DNA from: an uncultured Bacteroidota bacterium
GTDB taxonomy: Bacteria > Bacteroidota > Bacteroidia > Bacteroidales > P3
Reading direction: 5' to 3'
NCBI GenBank assembly: GCA_902776365.1
Contig: CACYPU010000009.1
Location: 62,001-126,000 of the forward strand
Length of the DNA stretch: 64,000 nucleotides
Shown: positions 51,451-59,814 of the stretch, one piece after another
Numbering within the stretch: the stretch's first letter is position 1
Layout: each line of letters begins with the position of its first letter
The notes under the pieces: generated by a model
What the model was told of the DNA's origin: nothing
The model's input: the letters and a program-made list of their open reading frames with translations, nothing else
Databases searched by the model: none
Position numbers and translations under genes: made by a program

Positions 51451-51495
51451 GATTATTTGCTGATTGTCAGGAAAATAGAACAATCTTGTTTTTCG

Positions 51496-51528
51496 TTGCC
51501 ATAAATCGGGGAAAAAGTTGTATCTTTG
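51496..51528 (+). promoter_or_regulatory. Promoter of pcrA/uvrD gene
   Basis: TTG at 51496-51498 and TATCTTTG at 51521-51528 (22-nt spacing) match the Bacteroidota promoter form, 24 nt before the start codon. Confidence 0.82.
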
Positions 51529-51551
51529 CAGTTTAAACCGAAAGGAAAGAA

Positions 51552-53837
51552 ATGAGCGAACTACTTGACCAACTGAACGAACCCCAGCGCGAGGCGGCGG
51601 AATGCACCGTCGGGCCTGTGATGATTATCGCCGGCGCCGGCAGCGGCAAGACACGCACCCTCACCTACCGCATAGCCCACCTCATGGAGCTGGGCGTGGA
51701 CCCCTTCCATATCCTTGCCCTCACCTTCACCAACAAGGCCGCCAACGAGATGAAAGAACGCATTATTAAACTGGTGGGCGGCGAAGGGCGCAACCTCTGG
51801 ATGGGCACCTTCCACAGCATCTTCGCCCGTGTGCTGCGCGCCGAAGCCACCAAGCTGGGCTACACCTCCTCCTTCACCATCTACGACACCGACGACTCCA
51901 AGGCCGCCATCAAGCAAATCGTCAAGCAACTCAACCTCGACCCCAAGGCCTACAAGCCCTCGACGGTCCTCAGCCGCATCTCCATGGCCAAAAGCAACCT
52001 CCTCGGCCCCAAAGACTATCAGGAGAACCCCGAAATCTACCAGACCGACATCGACTCCAAACGCCCCGCCATCGGCACCATCTACCAGATGTACGACCAG
52101 CGCCTGCACAACAGCAACGCCATGGACTTCGACGACCTGCTGTTCAACATGAACATCCTCCTGCGCGACTTCCCCGACGTGCTCCTCAAGTACCAGCAGC
52201 GCTTCCAGTATATCATGGTGGACGAGTACCAGGACACCAACTACGCCCAGTACCTCATAGTGAAAAAGCTCGCCGCCCGCAACCAGAACATCTGCGTGGT
52301 GGGCGACGACGCACAGAGCATCTACGCCTTCCGCGGGGCCAACATACAGAACATCTTCAACTTCAAGCGCGACTACCCCGACATGAAGCTCTTCAAGCTG
52401 GAGCAAAACTACCGCTCCACGAAGAACATCGTCAACGCCGCCAACAGCATCATCAGCCGCAACCGCGACCAGATACAGAAGGAGCTGTGGAGCGACAACT
52501 CCGTGGGCAGCCGCATACGCCTCATCCGCGCCGTCGACGAGAAAGACGAGGGCAACCGTGTGGCCGACGCCATACAGAACTACCGCCTCGGCGAGGATGC
52601 CGACTACCGCGATTTCGCCATCCTCTACCGCCAGAACTCCCTGTCGCGTGCCGTCGAGGACTCGCTGCGGCGGATGAACATCCCCTACCGCATCTACCAG
52701 GGCCTCTCCTTCTACGGCCGCCGCGAGGTGAAAGACGCCCTGGCCTACCTGCGCCTGGCCATCAACCCCCACGACGATGAAAGCCTCGTTCGCGTCATCA
52801 ACTACCCCACCCGCGGCATCGGCCAGACCACCATGGATAAGATACGCGTGGCGGCGGCCGACAACGACGTCAGCATCTGGACGGTGCTGGAGAACATACA
52901 AGATTTTGCCCTCCCCATCCAGAGCGGTGCCGTGACGAAAATCACCGAGTTCGTCTACATGATCAAGCGCTTCGAGGCCGAGGTGCCCACCACCGACGCC
53001 TTCACCCTCGCCAAGCAGATTATCCTCGCCAGCGGCATCGTCAAAGCCCTCCGCGAGGAGGACGACCCCGAGAGCGCCGAGCGTATCGACAACATCGACG
53101 AGCTCCTCAACGGCGTGCAGGAGTTCTGTGAGGATAATGATGAATTGGGAATGACGAATGATGAACAAAAGGAAGCGTCAGCCAATTCATCACTAAAAAC
53201 ACTTGATGCTTTTCTGCAGCAGGTCCTCCTCTACACCTCCGAGGACAAAGACAAGGACAAGGATGCCGACAAGGTGTCGCTCATGACCATCCACGCCGCC
53301 AAAGGTCTGGAGTTCCCCTATGTCTTCGTCGTCGGCATGGAGGAGCAGATATTCCCGTCGTTCCTGGCCATGAGCCGCCCCGAACTCGAAGAGGAGCGGC
53401 GCCTGTTCTATGTGGCGGTGACACGTGCCGAGAAACAGGTCACGCTCTCCTACGCCCAGACACGCTTTAACAATGGCCAGCGCATGGGCGGCGAGGTGAG
53501 CCGCTTCATCGAGGAGATAGACCCCGAATACATCGAGACCCCAGACAAAAAAACGGGCACTCTGCCCCGCGTTTTCTTCAACGCCGGCAAGCCCACCCAG
53601 TCACTCAGCCACTCAGTCACTCAGCCATCCAAGCCCCGCACCGCCACTATCCCCAACACGTCGGCACAGATTAGCGCCATTATGCCCGGCATGAAAGTCC
53701 ACCACGACAAGTTCGGCACCGGCAAGGTGCTGAACATCGAAGGTGCCGGCGACTCACGCAAGGCCACCGTCTTCTTCGAAGGCTCCGGCCAGAAACAGCT
53801 CATGCTCAAATTCGCCAAACTGACCATTGTTGAATAA
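51552..53837 (+). CDS. UvrD/PcrA-type DNA helicase
   Basis: 761 residues of a superfamily 1A helicase. Walker A IIAGAGSGKTRTLTYRIA is near the N-terminus, Walker B MVDEYQDTN in the middle, and QNYRSTKNIVNAANSI, SLMTIHAAKGLEFPYV and FYVAVTRAEKQVTLSYAQ are the conserved motifs. It unwinds DNA in repair and replication restart. Two segments look repeat-derived: 53132-53205 (before the LDAFLQQVLLYTSEDKDKD linker) and 53600-53632 (a Ser/Gln/His-rich stretch PTQSLSHSVTQPSK close to the C-terminus). Promoter is directly upstream; the stop overlaps the cotH-like gene by one base. Confidence 0.95.
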   Translation: MSELLDQLNEPQREAAECTVGPVMIIAGAGSGKTRTLTYRIAHLMELGVDPFHILALTFTNKAANEMKERIIKLVGGEGRNLWMGTFHSIFARVLRAEATKLGYTSSFTIYDTDDSKAAIKQIVKQLNLDPKAYKPSTVLSRISMAKSNLLGPKDYQENPEIYQTDIDSKRPAIGTIYQMYDQRLHNSNAMDFDDLLFNMNILLRDFPDVLLKYQQRFQYIMVDEYQDTNYAQYLIVKKLAARNQNICVVGDDAQSIYAFRGANIQNIFNFKRDYPDMKLFKLEQNYRSTKNIVNAANSIISRNRDQIQKELWSDNSVGSRIRLIRAVDEKDEGNRVADAIQNYRLGEDADYRDFAILYRQNSLSRAVEDSLRRMNIPYRIYQGLSFYGRREVKDALAYLRLAINPHDDESLVRVINYPTRGIGQTTMDKIRVAAADNDVSIWTVLENIQDFALPIQSGAVTKITEFVYMIKRFEAEVPTTDAFTLAKQIILASGIVKALREEDDPESAERIDNIDELLNGVQEFCEDNDELGMTNDEQKEASANSSLKTLDAFLQQVLLYTSEDKDKDKDADKVSLMTIHAAKGLEFPYVFVVGMEEQIFPSFLAMSRPELEEERRLFYVAVTRAEKQVTLSYAQTRFNNGQRMGGEVSRFIEEIDPEYIETPDKKTGTLPRVFFNAGKPTQSLSHSVTQPSKPRTATIPNTSAQISAIMPGMKVHHDKFGTGKVLNIEGAGDSRKATVFFEGSGQKQLMLKFAKLTIVE
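53132..53205. repeat. AATGATGAA-type array inside the pcrA/uvrD gene
   Basis: GGATAATGATGAATTGGG, then AATGACGAATGATGAAC: 7-9-bp units of (A)ATGATGAA, about 50 nt, in frame, plus an ATTCATCACT copy at the end that matches the CATCACT/CATCATT units in the flippase gene on the other strand sense. Encodes NDELGMTNDEQKEASANSSL, an acidic loop. Confidence 0.75.
53600..53632. repeat. CACTCAGC-type 8-bp array near the pcrA/uvrD 3' end
   Basis: CACTCAGC, CACTCAGT, CACTCAGC, CATCC, 8 bp apart, in frame, encoding QSLSHSVTQPS. Resembles the CAGACACT array in the Ig-like lipoprotein gene. Confidence 0.8.
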
Positions 53838-53950
53838 TGGAGTTCAAGAAGTTCAAGGAGTTGTCGGCCGAGCCGACGGCATACCACAAGGAGTTCAAGA
53901 CAATAGCCCAGTCTTGCTCATTTGTTCTTGCTCTCCTTCTGCTCCCTCTC
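53837..53950. repeat. Repeat-derived start of the cotH-like gene
   Basis: GAGTTCAAG, AAGTTCAAG, GAGTTGTCGG form 9-bp units; next is the mini-hairpin GTCGGC-CGA-GCCGAC (53863-53877), a further GGAGTTCAAGACAA, and TCATTTGTTCTTGCTCTCC, which resembles the TCATTTGTCCCC head of the array at 16295. The ATG and the whole signal peptide core of the gene lie in this stretch. Confidence 0.78.
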
Positions 53951-55780
53951 TCACCCTTCACTTCCTCCGCGCAAGGCGTGGTCTTCTCGCATGGGGGGGG
54001 CTTCTACGCCGACACGTTCTCGCTCTCCATGCACATCGACTTCCTCCCCCACTCCATTGACACATTAATGCATTCTCACATTAACGCATTCTCAATCCAC
54101 TACACCCTCAACGGTGCCGAGCCTACGGAGTGCGACGCCGAATACACGACGCCGCTGCCCATGACGCCAGCGCTCTACTCCCCTTCCAACCTCTACCGCG
54201 TGCAGGATGTCCCTGACGACCGCTGGTTCGCACCCGACGAGGTGCAGCGAATCATCGTCGTGCGCGCCGCCGTTTTCGACAGCACCGGCGAGCGGCGCTC
54301 CGTGGTCACCACCCACGCCTACCTCATCGACAGCCTCCTCGGCCGCCATATCACCCTCCCCGTGGTGTCTATCTGCACCGACTCCCTCTCCCTCTTCGAC
54401 CACGACACAGGCCTCTTCGTCCCGGGCTACTGCTTCGACCCTCTCAACCCCTACGGCTCGGGCAACTATTTCCAGCGCGGACGCCACTGGGAACGCTCGG
54501 CTGCCTTCGCCTACTATGACCCCGCCGGCGGCGAGCTGGAGCAGGATTGCGGCCTCCGTGTCCACGGCAACAGCCAGCGTATGCTGGTGCAGAAAGGCCT
54601 CTCGCTCTACGCCCGGAAAGAATACGGCGCAGGACGCTTCCAGTACCCCTTCTTCGGCACCACAAACACTCACGCATTCAAGCATTCAAGCATTCAAGCA
54701 TTCAAACGCCTCGTCCTCCGTCCCTGGTCCACCTCATGGACCGGTGCCGGCGTCGAAGACTGGCTCTGCCAGCACCTCGCCGAGCCCCTGCGCTGCGACC
54801 ACCTCGCCACACGTCCCGTCGTGCTGTTCCTCAACGGCGAATACTGGGGTGTCTACTTCCTCGAGGAGAAAGCCGACGAGCACTACCTCGAGGAACACTA
54901 TCGTGTGCCCCACCACGAGGTCGACCTCATTGCCTGCTGGGGACAAGAAACCGAGAACGGCAACGCCACTCGCTGGAACACCTTCTACCGCTGGCTCCAG
55001 CAGGCCGACCTCAGCCGTGACGACGACTACAACCACCTCGCCTCGCAGGTCGACATCGACGCCCTCATAGACTACATGCTGCTGCAGCTGCTCGTGCTCA
55101 ACGACGACTGGCCCGTCAACAACGTGCGCTCCTGGGCCACCACCGACCGTCCCTGGCGCTGGATTTTCTTCGACGGCGACGGCACCCTCGTGCCCTTCCC
55201 AGGCGCCGCATCCGTCCTCGACCACATGACCTTCAACATGCAACGCAAAAGCACCCGCACCTCGCTAGAGTCCACCCTCCTCTTCCGTCGCCTCCTCGCC
55301 AACCGCCAATTCCTCGAACGCACCATGCGGCGCCTGAAAGAAATCGTCGACAGCCACTTCTCCTATGAAACCACCGCGCCCTTGCTGCATGGCATCGTGG
55401 AAGATCTGCGCTCTGAGGTGCCCTACCAGCGCGACCGCTTCGCGAAGCCCCTGTCGATAGCCAGCTGGGAAGCCGCCGTCGGGGGCATCGACGACTTCCT
55501 CCGCATCGAGCCGCAGGACATCGTGGAAGAATATGCCCGCTACTTCGGCCTCGGCCATCCCGACGGCGGCGGATTCCTCATCGTCGACGGCGAAATCCAC
55601 CTCGACGCACCCACCACGGAAAGCAGGGACTTCATCATATACGACATCTGCGGACGCAAAGTCTCCGAGCTCAACATTCAACCTTCATCATTCAACATTC
55701 AACTCCCCTCCCTGCCTCGCGGCATCTACTTCGTGCAGCAGTTGCACGACGGCACAGTACAAAAATGGATAATTGAATAA
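53837..55780 (+). CDS. CotH kinase-like protein with T9SS sorting domain
   Basis: 647 residues. Signal peptide after a repeat-derived N-terminus (53837-53950): MEFKKFKELSAEPTAYHKEF, then SFVLALLLLPLSPFTSSAQG. The middle carries CotH signatures: LRVHGNSQRMLVQKGLSLYA, FLNGEYWGVYFLEEKADEHY, LLVLNDDWPVNNVRSW and WRWIFFDGDGTLVPF. The C-terminus is a T9SS sorting domain (FIIYDICGRKVSEL then RGIYFVQQLHDGTVQKWIIE). CotH-like proteins are atypical kinases that phosphorylate secreted proteins. Three more short arrays lie inside it (54065-54100, 54677-54710, 55670-55708). Starts in an overlap with the helicase stop. Confidence 0.88.
   Translation: MEFKKFKELSAEPTAYHKEFKTIAQSCSFVLALLLLPLSPFTSSAQGVVFSHGGGFYADTFSLSMHIDFLPHSIDTLMHSHINAFSIHYTLNGAEPTECDAEYTTPLPMTPALYSPSNLYRVQDVPDDRWFAPDEVQRIIVVRAAVFDSTGERRSVVTTHAYLIDSLLGRHITLPVVSICTDSLSLFDHDTGLFVPGYCFDPLNPYGSGNYFQRGRHWERSAAFAYYDPAGGELEQDCGLRVHGNSQRMLVQKGLSLYARKEYGAGRFQYPFFGTTNTHAFKHSSIQAFKRLVLRPWSTSWTGAGVEDWLCQHLAEPLRCDHLATRPVVLFLNGEYWGVYFLEEKADEHYLEEHYRVPHHEVDLIACWGQETENGNATRWNTFYRWLQQADLSRDDDYNHLASQVDIDALIDYMLLQLLVLNDDWPVNNVRSWATTDRPWRWIFFDGDGTLVPFPGAASVLDHMTFNMQRKSTRTSLESTLLFRRLLANRQFLERTMRRLKEIVDSHFSYETTAPLLHGIVEDLRSEVPYQRDRFAKPLSIASWEAAVGGIDDFLRIEPQDIVEEYARYFGLGHPDGGGFLIVDGEIHLDAPTTESRDFIIYDICGRKVSELNIQPSSFNIQLPSLPRGIYFVQQLHDGTVQKWIIE
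54065..54100. repeat. 8-bp CATTAATG/CATTCTCA array inside the cotH-like gene
   Basis: CATTAATG, CATTCTCA, CATTAACG, CATTCTCA, AT, 8 bp apart, in frame. Encodes LMHSHINAFSIHY, just before the first structural domain. Confidence 0.85.
54677..54710. repeat. 8-bp ATTCAAGC array inside the cotH-like gene
   Basis: ATTCAAGC three times and ATTCAAAC, 8 bp apart, in frame, encoding HAFKHSSIQAFKRL. The same unit is in the Ig-like lipoprotein gene at 17763-17808. Confidence 0.9.
55670..55708. repeat. CATTCAAC-type array inside the cotH-like gene (sorting domain)
   Basis: CTCAACATTCAACC, then TTCATCATTCAACATTCAAC: 8-bp units around ACATTCAA, in frame, coding ELNIQPSSFNIQLPS in the T9SS sorting domain, the same position as the 7-bp array in the other T9SS genes. 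Confidence 0.8.
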
Positions 55781-55813
55781 CCATCCCCCTTTAAACGTTA
55801 AACCATAATCCTT

Positions 55814-56275
55814 ATGAGAATCGTTCTACAAAGAGTCCTGTCAGCCTCCGTCGACATCGCCGGCCTCCGCAAAAGCACCATCGACAACGGGATGCTCATC
55901 CTCGTCGGCATCTGCGACGACGACACCGACGACGACATCGAATACCTCTGCCAGAAAATCGTCAAGCTACGCATCTTCGACGACAGTGAAGGGGTGATGA
56001 ACCTCCCGATAACGGAGGTGCCTGGCAGCGGCATCCTCGTCGTCAGCCAGTTCACCCTCATGGCTTCCAGCCGCAAAGGCAACCGGCCCAGCTACATCCG
56101 CGCCTCGCGGCCGGAGTTCGCCGTGCCCATGTACCAAAAATTCGTCGAACGCCTCGAGGCGCTCTTCGGCCGTCCCATCCAGACCGGCACCTTCGGTGCC
56201 GACATGCAGGTCACCCTCGTCAACGACGGCCCCGTCACCCTCATCCTCGACTCCCACCTCCGCGACCAATTCTGA
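55814..56275 (+). CDS. dtd: D-aminoacyl-tRNA deacylase
   Basis: 153 residues. The two family motifs are present: SQFTLMASSRKGNRPSY (SQFTL motif with catalytic Thr) and NDGPVTLILDS (Gly-cis-Pro motif). Dtd hydrolyses D-amino acids from mischarged tRNA. It starts 33 nt after the cotH-like stop and is the last plus-strand gene; a strong bidirectional terminator follows. Confidence 0.95.
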   Translation: MRIVLQRVLSASVDIAGLRKSTIDNGMLILVGICDDDTDDDIEYLCQKIVKLRIFDDSEGVMNLPITEVPGSGILVVSQFTLMASSRKGNRPSYIRASRPEFAVPMYQKFVERLEALFGRPIQTGTFGADMQVTLVNDGPVTLILDSHLRDQF

Positions 56276-56294
56276 GAAAGCGACAAGAGAACAG

Positions 56295-56322
56295 AAAGCC
56301 CCTGCCGGATGGCAGGGGCTTT
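56295..56322. terminator. Bidirectional terminator between dtd and rplQ
   Basis: AAAGCCCCTGCC (56295-56306) pairs with GGCAGGGGCTTT (56311-56322) around GGAT: a 12-bp perfect stem. It serves dtd on the plus strand and the rplQ operon on the minus strand. Confidence 0.94.
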
Positions 56323-56349
56323 GATGTTGGCGTATGTTCCGTATTGGGA

Positions 56350-56847
56350 TTACTCAGCCTTAGGAGCCTCTTCGGCCACGGGGGCCTCGGCGACGGGAGC
56401 TTCAGCCACAGGGGCCTCGGCAGCCTTCTTCGAACGGCTACGACGGGTGCTCTTGGCAGCCTTCTTGGTGGTGTCCTTGAGCATGTTCTCGTTGTAGTCG
56501 ACGAGCTCGATGATGGCCATCTCGGAGTTGTCACCGTGACGGATGCCGGTCTTCAGGATGCGGGTGTAGCCACCGGGGCGCTGGGCGACCTTCTGCGACA
56601 CTTCGCGGAAGAGTTCGTTGACGGCCTCTTTGCTGTGGAGGTAGCTGAAGACAATGCGGCGGTTGTGGGTGGAGTCCTCTTTCGAACGATTGATGAGGGG
56701 CTCGACATACACTCTCAGGGCTTTGGCCTTGGCCAGGGTAGTCTCGATGCGTTTGTGCATGATGAGAGAGGTGGCCATATTGGAGAGCATAGCCACGCGG
56801 TGGGCGTGGGTTCTTGACAGATGATTAACTTTGCAACCGTGTCTCAT
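56350..56847 (-). CDS. rplQ: 50S ribosomal protein L17 with acidic tail
   Basis: 165 residues. The L17 core is clear: [20 protein letters not shown], then [20 protein letters not shown], and [20 protein letters not shown]. From about residue 130 a low-complexity extension follows ([20 protein letters not shown], ending APKAE), typical of Bacteroidota L17 in length but very similar in wording to the S2 tail (6992-7779). L17 is a large-subunit protein and closes the alpha operon; the gene follows rpoA. Confidence 0.95.
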   Translation of the reverse strand: MRHGCKVNHLSRTHAHRVAMLSNMATSLIMHKRIETTLAKAKALRVYVEPLINRSKEDSTHNRRIVFSYLHSKEAVNELFREVSQKVAQRPGGYTRILKTGIRHGDNSEMAIIELVDYNENMLKDTTKKAAKSTRRSRSKKAAEAPVAEAPVAEAPVAEEAPKAE

Positions 56848-56856
56848 ATTCTTTTT

Positions 56857-57849
56857 TTATTCTTTATCAAGTTTATATTTTGAAACATTCATACCGAATT
56901 CGAGGTTCTTGGAAGCCACGAGGTTCTCGAGCTCGGTAAGCGATTTTTTGCCGAAGTTGCGGAATTTGAGCAGATCGGCTTTGTTGAACGACACCAGGTC
57001 TCCCAGGGTCTCGACTTCGGCGGCCTTGAGGCAGTTGAGTGCGCGGACGGAGAGGTCGAGGTCGATGAGTTTGGTCTTAAGGAGCTGGCGGGTGTGTGCC
57101 GTGGACTCATCGAATTCTTCCTGGACGGGCTTGGGTTCGACATCGAGGGTGATGCGCTCGTCGGAGAAGAGCATGAAGTGCTGGATGAGGATGGTGGCAG
57201 CCTCCTTGAGAGCTTCCTTGGGATGGATGGAACCGTCGGTCTCGATGTCGAAGGTCAGCTTCTCATAGTCGGTGCGCTGCTCGACGCGGTAGTCGTCGAC
57301 GGCATACATGACCTTTTTGATGGGGGTATGGATGGAGTCGATTGCGATGACACCGATGGGGTCGGTGGCTTTCTTGTTCTCGTCGGCAGGGACGTAACCA
57401 CGGCCCTTGTCGATGGACAGGGTGATGTGGAGTTCGGTCTGGGCCTCCATGTGACAAATCTCGAGGTCGGGGTTGAGGACCTGGAAACCGTTGAGATTGC
57501 TGTTGAGGTCACCGGCTTTGAAGACTGTCTGGTTCTTGACTGTGAAGGAGAGCTTCTCGTGGTCGTAGTCCTCGAGCTGACGGCGGAAGCGGATTTGCTT
57601 GAGGCGCAGGATGATGTCGGTCATGTCCTCGACCACTCCGGGGAGCGAGGAGAATTCATGGTCGACGCCGTCGATCTGGACGGACGTGATAGCATAGCCT
57701 TCGAGCGAAGAGAGAAGGACGCGACGCAAAGCGTTGCCGATGGTTGTGCCGTAGCCAGGCTCCAGCGGACGGAATTCAAAAGTGCCGCGGAAGTCGTCAG
57801 CCTCGAGCATGACCACCTTGTCGGGTTTTTGGAATGATAATATTGCCAT
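56857..57849 (-). CDS. rpoA: RNA polymerase alpha subunit
   Basis: 330 residues, usual length. The N-terminal dimerisation domain has [20 protein letters not shown] and [20 protein letters not shown]; the C-terminal DNA/activator-contacting domain ends with [20 protein letters not shown]. Located between rplQ and rpsD as in most Bacteroidota. Directs RNA polymerase assembly. Confidence 0.97.
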   Translation of the reverse strand: MAILSFQKPDKVVMLEADDFRGTFEFRPLEPGYGTTIGNALRRVLLSSLEGYAITSVQIDGVDHEFSSLPGVVEDMTDIILRLKQIRFRRQLEDYDHEKLSFTVKNQTVFKAGDLNSNLNGFQVLNPDLEICHMEAQTELHITLSIDKGRGYVPADENKKATDPIGVIAIDSIHTPIKKVMYAVDDYRVEQRTDYEKLTFDIETDGSIHPKEALKEAATILIQHFMLFSDERITLDVEPKPVQEEFDESTAHTRQLLKTKLIDLDLSVRALNCLKAAEVETLGDLVSFNKADLLKFRNFGKKSLTELENLVASKNLEFGMNVSKYKLDKE

Positions 57850-57926
57850 TTGTTATCCTTTCTTTCTTTTGTTGGTTTATGTCCGGACACCGTGTCCGGG
57901 CGTTTTGTTGCCCTAGAGGCTATTGC

Positions 57927-58532
57927 TTACTTGGAGTAGAGGTCAACAATGAGCTGCTCATTGATGGTCTCGGGGATGTCGGAGCGCTGGGGGAAGTTGA
58001 CGAACTTGCCACTCATGCTGTTGCCGTCCCACTCGAGCCAAGGGTAGTTGTTGGCGCGGGAGGCGAGGGCGTCGACGATGACTTCGAGGGATTTGCTGCG
58101 CTCGCGGACGGAGATGACATCACCTTCTTTCAGAGAATAGGAAGGGATATTGACGACATTGCCGTTGACGGCGATGTGACGATGGGAAACGAGCTGGCGG
58201 GCCTGGGCGCGGCTGCGGGCGATGCCGAGGCGATAGACCACGTTGTCGAGACGGGCCTCGATGAGTTTCATAAGCTCCTCACCGGTAACGCCACCGCGAC
58301 GGGAGGCTTCGGCGTAGAGTTTACGGAACTGGCGCTCGAGAATGCCATAGGTGTATTTGGCTTTCTGTTTCTCGTTGAGCTGGATGCCGTACTCGGAGGT
58401 CTTGCTGCGGCGACGGTTCTGGCCGTGCATGCCGGGAGCATAGGGTTTCTTCTCGTAGCTTTTGTCCGGGCCGTAGATAGGCTCGTGGAATTTTCTTGCA
58501 ATTTTGGTCTTCGGACCTGTGTATCTTGCCAT
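57927..58532 (-). CDS. rpsD: 30S ribosomal protein S4
   Basis: 201 residues. Conserved S4 features: [40 protein letters not shown], and the S4 RNA-binding domain [21 protein letters not shown]4 initiates small-subunit assembly. Gap of 77 nt to rpoA. Confidence 0.97.
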   Translation of the reverse strand: MARYTGPKTKIARKFHEPIYGPDKSYEKKPYAPGMHGQNRRRSKTSEYGIQLNEKQKAKYTYGILERQFRKLYAEASRRGGVTGEELMKLIEARLDNVVYRLGIARSRAQARQLVSHRHIAVNGNVVNIPSYSLKEGDVISVRERSKSLEVIVDALASRANNYPWLEWDGNSMSGKFVNFPQRSDIPETINEQLIVDLYSK

Positions 58533-58560
58533 TGTTTACTTGTTCTTTTAAGATTAATAA

Positions 58561-59337
58561 TTACACACGACGACGTTTGGGGGGACGGCAACCATTGTGA
58601 GGCAGCGGGGTGATGTCGGTGATTTCCATAACCTCGATACCGCAGGTGTTGATTGCGCGGATTGCAGATTCACGTCCTTGACCAGGTCCTTTGACGAAGA
58701 CCTTGACTTTTCTTAGGCCCAAATCATAAGCAACTTTGCCGCAATCTTCCGCAGCCATCTGAGCGGCGTACGGAGTGTTTTTCTTCGATCCGCGGAAGCC
58801 CATTTTTCCAGCAGACGACCAAGAAATCACTTGACCGGCGTTGTTCGTCAGCGAGACGATAACATTGTTGAAGGATGCAAAGATGCATGCTCTTCCCTGA
58901 GGTTCAACTTTTACGACTCTTTTTTTAGTCGGCTTTGAAGTTTTTGCCATTTCTTTTTTGCTTTTGGTAGCTTTCTTCTTGTTAGCGATAGTTTTCTTCT
59001 TACCCTTGCGAGTGCGAGCGTTGTTCTTGGTGCTCTGTCCACGGAGAGGAAGACCGAGACGGTGACGGATGCCGCGGTAGCAGCCAATATCCATCAGTCG
59101 CTTGATGTTCATCTGGACTTCGGAGCGGAGGGCGCCTTCGACCTTGTACTCATCGTTGATGATGTTGCGGAGGGCGTTCTGCTCGTCGTCGGTCCAGTCC
59201 TGCACCTTCTTGCCTTCGTCGATGCCGGCCTTGGCCAGGATCTCTTTGGCGGTGCTACGTCCGATTCCGTAGATATAGGTCAAGCCTATCTCTCCTCTTT
59301 TGTTCTTGGGTAAGTCAATACCTGCAATACGTGCCAT
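58561..59337 (-). CDS. Ribosomal proteins S13 and S11 in one continuous frame
   Basis: A 258-codon open frame contains all of S13 (rps[21 protein letters not shown], ending [20 protein letters not shown]) followed without stop codon by SKKE and then the complete S11 (rps[21 protein letters not shown], ending [11 protein letters not shown]). The S11 ATG is at 58950; that part (58561-58950) codes 129 residues, exactly the usual S11 length. The two are normally separate genes with a stop and a short gap. Either the stop of rpsM has changed or is mis-sequenced, giving a fusion, or S11 initiates at its own internal ATG. S11 and S13 lie in different parts of the 30S subunit, so a fixed fusion would need to reach across. 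Confidence 0.9.
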   Translation of the reverse strand: MARIAGIDLPKNKRGEIGLTYIYGIGRSTAKEILAKAGIDEGKKVQDWTDDEQNALRNIINDEYKVEGALRSEVQMNIKRLMDIGCYRGIRHRLGLPLRGQSTKNNARTRKGKKKTIANKKKATKSKKEMAKTSKPTKKRVVKVEPQGRACIFASFNNVIVSLTNNAGQVISWSSAGKMGFRGSKKNTPYAAQMAAEDCGKVAYDLGLRKVKVFVKGPGQGRESAIRAINTCGIEVMEITDITPLPHNGCRPPKRRRV

Positions 59338-59363
59338 AGATTCTTTTTATTGTTTTTTTTTAA

Positions 59364-59480
59364 TTATCCTTGTCTTTGTTTGAATTTAGGATTTTTCTTG
59401 TTGATAACATAGACCACCCCGTGGCGGCGCACCACTTTGCACTCGGGCGATCTTTTCTTGACTGAGACTCTTACTTTCAT
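59364..59480 (-). CDS. rpmJ: 50S ribosomal protein L36
   Basis: 38 residues, too short for many gene callers. Sequence [20 protein letters not shown] and [12 protein letters not shown] match L36, with Cys14 but few zinc ligands. It sits between infA and rpsM as usual. Stop TAA at 59364-59366. Confidence 0.95.
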   Translation of the reverse strand: MKVRVSVKKRSPECKVVRRHGVVYVINKKNPKFKQRQG

Positions 59481-59538
59481 GTTGTGTAATTATTAATCTT
59501 GTTGTACTTTCTTTATTTCTTCTTGTTGTCGAAGGCTC

Positions 59539-59570
59539 AACGTTAACTGTTAATCGTTAACCATTAACCT
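59539..59570. repeat. 7-10-bp TTAAC array between infA and rpmJ
   Basis: CGTTAACTG, TTAATCG, TTAACCA and TTAACCT units of the GTTAA type, downstream of infA in the minus direction. Same family as the TTTAACC elements at 8964-9013 and 24504-24540. Confidence 0.75.
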
Positions 59571-59789
59571 TTATTTGTGACGGTAAGTAATGCGGCCTTT
59601 GGAGAGGTCGTAGGGTGACATCTCGATCTGCACCTTGTCGCCGGGAAGGATTTTGATGTAGTGCATACGCATCTTTCCGGAGATGTGTGCGATGATCTGG
59701 TGTCCGTTTTCCAATTCCACGCGGAACATGGCGTTGCCGAGGGATTCGACGACGGTTCCGTCAAGTTGTATGGATGCTTGTTTTGCCAT
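59571..59789 (-). CDS. infA: Translation initiation factor IF-1
   Basis: 72 residues. OB-fold motifs: [40 protein letters not shown] and [20 protein letters not shown]. Stimulates IF-2 and IF-3 action in initiation. Located between map and rpmJ. Confidence 0.97.
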   Translation of the reverse strand: MAKQASIQLDGTVVESLGNAMFRVELENGHQIIAHISGKMRMHYIKILPGDKVQIEMSPYDLSKGRITYRHK

Positions 59790-59814
59790 TCGTTTGTGTG
59801 TTACTTACCGTGTT

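Larger units (their letters stand above)
51063..51551. other. 489-nt spacer upstream of pcrA
   Basis: Content: a palindrome at 51190-51208, a small open frame at 51224-51463 (79 codons, no family, 3' part made of the repeat array), the 10-bp array at 51407-51450 and the pcrA promoter at 51496-51528. A weak TTTTTGCAG near 51160 may be a second -7-like element. I regard the small frame as probably non-coding, or as a remnant of a lost small gene. Confidence 0.55.

Noticed and set aside
51224..51463. 79-codon frame upstream of pcrA
   Set aside because: Its 3' part is the GCACTCC array and it has no recognisable domain; kept only as part of the spacer description.
51561..53168. 535-codon minus-strand frame
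   Set aside because: Shadow of the helicase gene on the opposite strand.
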